Of a DNA stretch of 64,000 bases, positions 56,956 through 64,000 are shown one piece after another. The notes below the pieces were generated by a model. It was given only the letters and a program-made list of their open reading frames with translations. It did not search any database and was not told where the DNA came from. Both the position numbers and the translations under genes were made by a program. This DNA is from Imbricaverruca yamaguchii. Taxonomy: Eukaryota; Arthropoda; Thecostraca; Neoverrucidae. Within the stretch, counting starts at the first letter, position 1, and every line of letters starts with the position of its first letter. The stretch spans positions 4,878,501 to 4,942,500 of the forward strand of contig JAOTOL010001661.1 in assembly GCA_034440575.1 (NCBI GenBank), given 5' to 3'.

Positions 56956-57028
56956 GCAACAGGTGAGACTCGAACCCACAATCTCTCGATTGCGAGACGG
57001 GTAGCTTACCCCTAGTCTACTGGTCCAC
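56956..57028 (-). tRNA. tRNA-like sequence (probable SINE head or pseudogene)
   Basis: On minus: D-arm GTAG/CTAC around ACTAGGGGTAAG, and T-arm GTGGG-TTCGAGT-CTCAC with a perfect B-box. The anticodon arm TCTC-GCAATC-GAGA has a six-base loop and the acceptor stem does not close. No A-rich tail or SINE body was confirmed. It is therefore more likely a decayed tRNA or SINE than a working gene. Confidence 0.35.
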
Positions 57029-57029
57029 A

Positions 57030-58020
57030 CAACCAGAGTTAATTTAGTGCCAAAATTAATAACGTCCAAAGATCACATTTCTGGGTGTGACGATATATCC
57101 CCGTCAAATTCATGTACGTATGAAGACCATGCTTTTTCAATCTAGATCCTTGGCAGTGAAGCTGGAGATCAGATCATCGCCATTAATAGTCAACAGCATC
57201 GTGGAGTATAAATGGTCTGAACGGGCCTGGTCAAATGATCATGCTTTTGGTATTAAGTGTAAATATTAGGATCAAAGGCACCACTGTTACGAATTCAAGC
57301 TGTACTCACGGATTTCTCAGGGCGCAATTTTGAACACTAGGGCTTGATCGCACTAAAGTGGGACATATCTGATTTCCACGGGATTATTGCACATGAGGTG
57401 ACTTTGAGGACCACTGGGAAGTCCGAAAAGAATGGGATATCACTGGATTTACTTCATGCCAGCACAAATCAACTGCTGTTTATCCAACGATCCGAGCGCA
57501 ATTGGAACATACGGTAAGACTTCGTACCTACATGTGGATGGGGAGAGCTGGAAAATTCCGCGATGGAGATAGATTGCTTATTCGCGTATTCATGTATCGA
57601 AGATTCCCTCTTGTCCAAGGACTCTAGTACAAGTAGGATAGACGTGGTGAAGACTAGACTACACCTCTGGATACGGATCGCTAGCAAATCCTTCGGAAGA
57701 CTAGGCTAATTGCATGCGTAATCGTTCACATAAATAATACAGGGATATGAGGCTAATGAGGGCACAAATGTTGGATGAGCGTACGACAGAAAACACCATC
57801 CTGTTTTGGAACCCTCCCGCACAGCGGGATGCCAAGAAGTTCCACGTTCTACATCCCGGGCCTTGGACCTTGTACTGGATCTTGGACCTCCTGGACCTTG
57901 GACCTTACTACATATTGCAGGCGCAAGCCTGTGCCGGGACAACTTCGCCAATCGCGTGAACGGCAATTTCCCTGACGCGAGTTTCGGTTTGCCAGCGCGG
58001 GCGGCGCCACCGTCGCCACT
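57030..58020. other. NR-2 intron (exons 1-2)
   Basis: A short CTTGGACC repeat lies at 57860-57905. No other feature was recognised. Confidence 0.5.
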
Positions 58021-58023
58021 GAC

Positions 58024-58184
58024 CGTGTCTGATGAGGACCTGCTGATCGCCGCTCATCAGCTGCTTGAAGTGCGGCAGCTTGAAAATGTAGCTGACAGCG
58101 CGCGACACCGAGCTGATGAAGATGTCGATCATGCCGGACGTGTTGGACACCTTGCTCGGAAGCGGCATCGGGTGCTCCTGGTAC
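58024..58184 (-). CDS. NR-2 exon 1 in window (LBD helices 3-4)
   Basis: Acceptor CCGCTGTCGCCAG before GTACCAGG (58184, phase 2 entry). Donor AGACACG|GTCAGT at 58024, phase 1 exit. The exon has 53 codons: YQEHPMPLPSKVSNTSGMID, IFISSVSRAVSYIFKLPHFK, QLMSGDQQVLIRH. The run V-x-YIFKLPHFxxLxxxDQxxLI is the nuclear-receptor LBD signature (helix 3 to helix 4). The Lys normally two residues further upstream of the LP step is Phe here (YIFKLP), and LLK is LIR. This is the first LBD exon in the window; the DNA-binding domain must be further upstream on minus, beyond 64000. Confidence 0.9.
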
Positions 58185-58189
58185 CTGGC

Positions 58190-60185
58190 GACAGCGGAGA
58201 GTGGTGACGGACACGAGATGAGAGGCGGGCGCCGCTTGAGTTATTTTCGAGTTGTTTGAGTTGCTTTAGCGGGCATCGGGCTTTACATCAGGCGTCGGGA
58301 AACGCCCGCACGTGGCTTTTAGTCTTCAGTCGAGGCAAAACTGCTGACGTCAGGAGCATCAGCAGATGCCGAGCCCCTTCTTGGAACTCACATCATTATG
58401 CAGGGGACCCAGTCACATTTTGATACTGGCTAAGTGCTACGACAACAGATGTCAAACAACACAATTCGACCATTTGTCCGGCCTGTAAGCATCATCAGAC
58501 TGGCGAAATGAGCGACCTCGGTGGCACGGAACTCCTCCAAAACGTCGCACAAACAGCTGAATTTCAGATTAACTATGATGAACAGCTAGGTTAAGCTGTA
58601 TACTATATCGGCGCTGAACCGGTGGCCATGCTCACCTTGCTGTGGTACGTGAACGGGCCTCAGCGTGACGATCCACCACCGATTTTCGCTTTTTATACGT
58701 GACCACGGTGGCCACCTAGTAGAGGTGGACTTGTATGCCAGAAACTCACAACTGCACCAGAAGTGGCTTCTAAGTCCTCCATAGTCCTTTTTTTTCGCAC
58801 GAAATTATGGACGTGGTGAAGCTATACGAACTGTGTTTTTATGGATCGAAACGGTGACTGTCCAGGCATACTAGAAACAAACATACAGGATAGTCTGTTA
58901 AGGAAGGAAACCCTCTCAGTGCATTCGGGCTGAAGGGGCAATGGGCTACGCGGCTGCAAGGAAATGGTGTTCTCAGTTACTTATGAAGCATTGTTATAGT
59001 GCTTGAAATTGGCCAGTCACAGTGGTTCGGAGATTCATTGATTAATGCCATTGACAAGGAGTGGATACGCAAATTCTGCATTTTTAGGATCTTACTAATG
59101 ATATTTTTAGAAATAAATGTTTCATGATCATGCTCATGAACATGATGAAGGTGATATGACCATTTTTTAAGTAAAAAAGATCAGCGTCATTCACGTTTTG
59201 AGGAAAACGTATGAATACCTGCAATGTTTATGAATATGGTTAAGACAATGTGGACACTCTTTCCTGTTCGGATTTCTTACTTTTTGTCCGTGAGCAAAAT
59301 AATACCAAGAAAGGTATTATTGCGGTTTAAGGTGTTTACGATATAGGTATTACACATGCTTTACCTTTTCAAAACAGGAAAACAAAGATAGTTAGGTTAG
59401 GTATTTCATCAGTGAAAAATTGGAGATTTTTGGAGTTACACTGGTTTTAAGGACACTTCTTTAATACCGAAGTTCGGTGATATTATTACAGTTTCAGGTC
59501 CTAACAAGATATGTTTTACACAATTTTTTATGTTGTAAGGCTGGGCTATGATAGGTTAGTTTATATTGTTACGTTGTGTAACGTTGCATTATGTTGCGCT
59601 ACATTACGTCACGTCAAGTTACATGAGGTTCAGCTTGGTAGGGTAAGGTTATGGCGAGGTTGAGGCTTAAATGAAGCTAGGTTAGGTTGTTGAGTTGATA
59701 GGTTGCTAGGTTGTTATATTTGTTCTTACATTTGACATTAGGTATTTGTCATTATATATTTTCCCTTACTGAAAACACCTCTTTGGTCTTGTTTTTATCT
59801 TTACAGAAAAATGCTTAAGCAAAGGGACATGCGGCATACCTATCGAGGGAACGCAAGGCTTTTCGGTTAGCATGCTGGAGGACGCCCTGCTACTACTCAT
59901 TGCTTAGCTACAAATGCAGGCCAATTTCAAGATAAATTACCGCCGAATTCCCCCCAACTTTAATGCTAATTTGGTTGCAGTATTTGCACTTGATCACTTT
60001 TATCTCTTCAAGCAAGCAATACCGTAACCTGAGATAAAAACTCAAAATTTTCACCTTCTCCAACCCCCCCCCCCCATCGGCCAGTTACACTACTTTGATC
60101 ATCTTGCTGATTACAGCGGATGACCAGCCATTAACGTCAATTTGCTTACGCATTTCAGCTTAATTCGCGAAAAGTAGACATGTAA
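58190..60185. other. NR-2 intron without recognisable exon
   Basis: About 2 kb of mostly AT-rich DNA with a TTRCRTTA-type low-complexity patch at 59560-59720. No zinc-finger (CxxC...GFFRR) coding pattern was found on minus here or up to 64000. Confidence 0.5.
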
Positions 60186-60189
60186 GATT

Positions 60190-60625
60190 CCGTCACGGGA
60201 CATCCCGCCATCCCGTCACGGGACATTTCGTCACGGGACATCCCGTTATCCCGTCACGGGACATTATGTCACGGGACATCCCACCATTCCGCCATCCCGT
60301 CACGGGACATTTCGTCACGGGACATCCAGTTATCCCTTCACGGGATATCCCGTCATCCCGTCACGGGACATTTCGTCACGGGACATCCAGTTATCCCTTC
60401 ACGGGACATCCCGTCATCCCGTCACGAGACATTCCGTCGCGGAACATCCAGTCATCCCGAGATCAATGGGCGCTAAATGACCTTGTAGTCGGCACTCCCT
60501 TAAGCCCAAATAATAAAACATCCCGAGATCACCTCACGGAACATCCCGTCACAGGGCATCCCGTCACGGGACATCTCGTCACGGGACATCCTGTCGCTGA
60601 ACATCGCATTGCTGAGCATCCCGTC
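60190..60625. repeat. 15-bp minisatellite of CCCGTCACGGGACAT type
   Basis: About 25 units. The core CCCGTCACGGG is nearly palindromic. The array is interrupted at 60466-60518 by a retroposed tail whose target-site duplication is made of array sequence. Confidence 0.92.
60466..60518 (+). mobile_element. 53-bp retroposed tail with perfect target-site duplication
   Basis: The insert begins ATGGGCGCTAAATGACCTTG and ends AAGCCCAAATAATAAAA. The 13-bp direct repeat CATCCCGAGATCA is at 60453-60465 and 60519-60531. This copy defines both ends of the family because it sits in a known array sequence. Confidence 0.85.
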
Positions 60626-60689
60626 ATTAATCTTCGACACTGAATGCCACACCACAGGCGTGCTGACATCTAGAGAGACATTTAGATCG

Positions 60690-60930
60690 GGAATGGAGGG
60701 CACCGCTGCTCAGACAACTTCAAGAGTGGTGCACTCGGGCGTCTCTAGAGGGGCGCATTATTTACTTAGAAGGGCGTCTTCAACTAACGACTTCAAAGTG
60801 GTGCATTCGAGCAGGGTAGAAGAGGCGCATTTTCTACGTGGAGGGACATCTTTGGGCCAAAAATTCAAAGGGGAGTGTGACATTCGAGCGGCCCTGAGGA
60901 GCTCCGAAATGTCATGGCCACTTGCCCCTT
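60690..60930. repeat. Three ~75-bp tandem units
   Basis: Units share GTGGTGCAYTCGRGC and RGAGGGGCGCATTWTYTAC, then CTTCAA. Possibly related to the degenerate segments at 8.7-9.4 kb, which carry GAGTGCAYYC blocks. Confidence 0.6.
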
Positions 60931-60934
60931 GAAC

Positions 60935-62150
60935 CCGATTCTGCGACACCAGCCAAGTTATCTAGTTGTTCCAGTAGTCTAGTCTAGTATTCAGTTGTCA
61001 ATGGCTGTTCAGTTTCAGGTCCGGTGTCTGTCGCTGATGTTGACGCTCGACATATCAATCCGGTCACAAAGGTCTGTCCCCGGTGCAACGCTAGGCCCAT
61101 CAGCCCCAGTGACAAAGGTCTGCCCTGGTGTTTACACTCAACACATCAGCTGGGCACACAGACCATATTAATCCATTCTACCCTGGCTAGCCACGTCACT
61201 AGTCCTGAAACGCATGCCGCGACATGCTTCGATTGCCAAAACCGTGTACGGTTTCGGTTCGGACGTGCAATTTCAGCGCCGCTCGGGAGCGACACGCGAC
61301 CGTTTCGTGTAATTCTCAACATACCTACACTGGTTGGCTGCATTCGCTGATCAGTGTTCCCGACTAAATTGCATTATTTAATACCATCGGAAGCCGAGCT
61401 TGAAGCGGCGCGACAGTCATTTCCTGTGACGGTCCATGCTGGCATTGATGGTCCATGGTGGCATTGACGGTCCATGGTGGCATTAAAGGTCCATGGTGGC
61501 ATTGACGGTCCATGGTGGCATTAAAGGTCCATGGTGGTGCCGTGATATTTTAGGCCTTCCGCCGCCGCCCAGTTACAATCATTGCATTCCTCTGGAGTGA
61601 AATGTGCTGTCTCTGGATTGGTGTCATGTTTTGCCGTCTGTCCGATAAAATAAACCAATATCCAACTAGGTATGGACACAAACATCAATCTGGCTTCTGT
61701 GTGCACTTTCGTCTCCACAAGCTGGGAACACGACCGCTTCCCACGTGTTAGCCATGTGACAGTGTTCTCGCATCGCATCAACGTAGTCCCATCCTTGCAT
61801 GTTAGGAGTGCAGCCCTGTCGCCACACAGTGTTAAATTATTCGTAAAATAAGGTGGAATTTACCACTTTCTGAACACTCAATTGACATCCTGCTCCAAGA
61901 AGTATCGGCATCCTGCTTCATGATGCGTGCTTATGAAGTCCTCGAGTCTCCTTTCTAACATTACCTCGTTTGATAAGTATTAATTTGTATCGCTATCTCG
62001 AATATAGCTCTTCCTAACATTTGAATTTCAAAACAACTGATGACGGTACAAACATTGGTTCAAATTTAGGTCTTAAAGACATCAAAGGCACTTGAAATGA
62101 CACTGATCCCATGACAAATTTCGTCATCCTACTGTGCTCGTTTCGACATC
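60935..62150. other. Sequence without gene; 19-bp array inside
   Basis: 61425-61540 has five to six copies of GGTCCATGGTGGCATTGAC. 61020-61130 has a loose repeat of CACAAAGGTCTGYCC. Nothing else is supported. Confidence 0.6.
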
Positions 62151-62184
62151 TCACACCTAATGAAAAACCAATATTTTAACACTG

Positions 62185-62455
62185 TCCCCACACGTCAACA
62201 GTGTGTTCTCATCCACATATTTCAGGACTGTAACCATATCCACAAACATCAACAGTATGTTCTCGTCCCAGGATGTCAGGAGTGTAACCATATAGTCACA
62301 CATCAGCAGTGTGGTATCGTCCCCAGATGTCAGGAGCGTAACCCTGTCCCAACGCATCAACAATGTGTTCTCTTCCCCAGATGCCAGGAGTGTAACCCTG
62401 TCGCCACACATCAACAGCGTGATCTCGTCCCAGATGTCAGCAGTGTAGCCTTGTC
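62185..62455. repeat. 54-bp minisatellite
   Basis: Five units containing CATCAACAGTGTGTTCTCGT and CAGATGTCAGGAGTGTAACC. The period is divisible by 3, giving an 18-residue repeat ORF on plus and on minus, both probably spurious. Confidence 0.88.
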
Positions 62456-62499
62456 AGCACCCCAGTCGCCAGATGAAGCTAAGCAACTGGGTGATGGTC

Positions 62500-62850
62500 A
62501 GCCACCGATCGGGGACCAGGGTCGGCCAGTCGCCTTCGACCACAAGGAGTGGGGATGCTGTGCCATCGACCGTGGCGGAGCCTTTGATCCGGGAGCAGGT
62601 GTCGGCCGGGCAGCCGTCGGCTGCAAGGGGTGGGGGATGCTGTACCATCGACCGTGGCGGAGCCTTTGATCGGGGATCAGGACTGGACCAGTCAGCCATC
62701 GGCTACCAGGGGGTGAGAGGTGCTGTACTATCGACCAAGGCTGAGCCTTTGATCGGGGACCAGGACTGGACCAGTCAGCCATCGGCTACCAGGGGTGAGC
62801 GATGTTGCACAATCGACCAAGGCTCAGCCTTTGAGCGAAAGCAGGCCGCC
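62500..62850. repeat. ~80-bp tandem repeat
   Basis: Four to five units with CAGCCATCGGCTACCAGGGG, ATGCTGTACCATCGACC and GAGCCTTTGATCGGGGACCA. ORFs across them on both strands follow the repeat. Confidence 0.85.
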
Positions 62851-62859
62851 AACCAACGC

Positions 62860-64000
62860 CCAGAGCTACCAAGGACCAGTTACCTGTCCCATCATGTCAA
62901 GGACCAGATCCGGTCACCGGACCAAGTGGAATACAGGAGATCCATTCCATCTCACCACTCGCCGCGAGGCCCCAACCCGTCACGGTGCCATGCGGTCGGA
63001 ATAGAGCGCACTGGTGACCTCGTGCCTTACGAGCCTTGCCTTAAAGCCTTACGCGAATAAGAGCAGGGTAGGCACAGTATCTGACGCAAGTACAGCGAGG
63101 TGCTGAGGTGCCTCGTGCAGACGATTGATCCAGTGCGGTTTCCGTTCGCGGCGGGCGTGTAAACCGTGCAACGACGTGGGTAATGGCCAGCCGACACACA
63201 TGTGCGAACTTTGTCGCTAATTCATGATGGAGTGTGTGTCTTGTTTTCCACTTTATGCACAGGTTGTCATAAATTCCTTCAACATATTGACGTCATCGCA
63301 AGCTGAACATTAGGAGGCGCCCTTGGCCCCGGCCTATCCTAGTTGTATTACATAATGCTTATAAATGAGAAATTATGTCAATAGCATGTGTACATGGACG
63401 TTCATTCAGTCCTTTTATATGGTATGAGATCCTGAGAAGGCTGGCCATGGCAACACCATGGGGCCGATAGGTCCTTTAAAGGCACGGGGTATAACGTCTA
63501 TTAGGGCAATTTTTTGCCTTTTCTTATGTTATCTTATTTTTATAGGCTTGGCTCAGATGGATCGCTGTGGCTTTCCTTAGCCTCAACACTTCATGATTAT
63601 GACTTTGTAATGACGACCACAAGCGACTGGGTCAAAATCCACTTTTGTAAGAGGGTTACCTGCCCTTGCCCCTCAGCAGCCGCCATTGGGTAAAATGCAT
63701 CGCTGGCTGTCATAACGAATAGCAACAACGCGACGAGTAAATTGGTATTGATGTTTATGCCTGCATGTTCATGTCTGGCCTTGAACACGCGCCGTCATGC
63801 TGCATGATGGAGTTGCACGACTCATGCAACTACGTGTCAACTGGTGAATATACAATTCGACGCAGTCGATATGGCAGTTACAAATCGATACATGTCGGTT
63901 CCTGGACAGACCTGAGCGCCTTAGTATTCAAAGTAACAAAGCTAGTTCAGGAAACGAAAATGAATGCTCGAATTTGGTAGGAGAACGGTTCGTTATTTCT
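62860..64000. other. Sequence without recognisable gene
   Basis: No exon of the upstream part of NR-2 was identified on minus. A CCATGGCAACACCATGG palindrome lies at 63446-63462. Nothing else. Confidence 0.45.

Noticed and set aside
56956..57028. Functional tRNA gene
   Set aside because: The anticodon loop has six bases and the acceptor stem does not pair.
60190..60625. CRISPR array
   Set aside because: Repeats are contiguous without unique spacers, and the surrounding genome is eukaryotic.
62160..63060. 169- and 195-codon plus ORFs
   Set aside because: They run through the 54-bp and ~80-bp tandem repeats and have no domain.
58190..64000. DNA-binding-domain exon of NR-2
   Set aside because: Looked for the paired CxxC zinc-finger and GFFRR pattern on minus and did not find it. 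It is probably outside the window.

Overview
This is eukaryotic, metazoan genomic DNA and almost certainly from an invertebrate. Coding sequence occurs as short exons with consensus GT-AG introns and consistent phases. It is embedded in a repeat-rich background of non-LTR retrotransposons, DNA transposons with long inverted repeats, many minisatellites and long (TA)n tracts. No bacterial, viral or organellar gene order is visible. I cannot name the species or phylum from the sequence.

The main host genes are two paralogues that converge tail to tail. Gene NR-1 (plus strand) contributes only its last two exons (449-564, 2201-2448); the rest lies before the window. Gene NR-2 (minus strand) contributes eight phase-compatible exons between 58184 and 36119. 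Its first five visible exons encode a nuclear-receptor ligand-binding domain of the NR1I/NR1J type (VDR/PXR/HR96-like), and the last three a long low-complexity C-terminal tail. Both genes share the last two exons, with identical intron phases. No DNA-binding-domain exon was seen; for NR-2 it should lie beyond 64000.

Two diverged copies of a second, transposase-like family are present. Copy A (minus, 26342-18745) is split into five exons. Copy B (plus, 42229-48211) has two exons, lies antisense inside a large NR-2 intron, and lacks the internal introns of copy A. Each begins with a zinc-finger exon, and each carries reading-frame breaks.

Mobile DNA includes a degraded LINE (11349-17010) with a nested tRNA-derived SINE (about 16478-16810) and fragments of another CR1/Jockey-like LINE (42.7-45.4 kb) with TTTATGTC-type 3' tails. 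There are two families of long-inverted-repeat elements. One spans 33339-35886 with an ORF in its core. The other is represented by 49995-52165 plus single arms at 27.4-28.3 kb and 36.5-37.1 kb. At least six very short (about 46-65 bp) retroposed tails occur, most with target-site duplications. Two hairpin elements have (TA)n cores. Minisatellites fill 0.7-6.8 kb, 28.7-29.2 kb, 39.8-40.3 kb, 52.7 kb, 55.3 kb and 60.2-62.9 kb. Most other open frames are by-products of these repeats.
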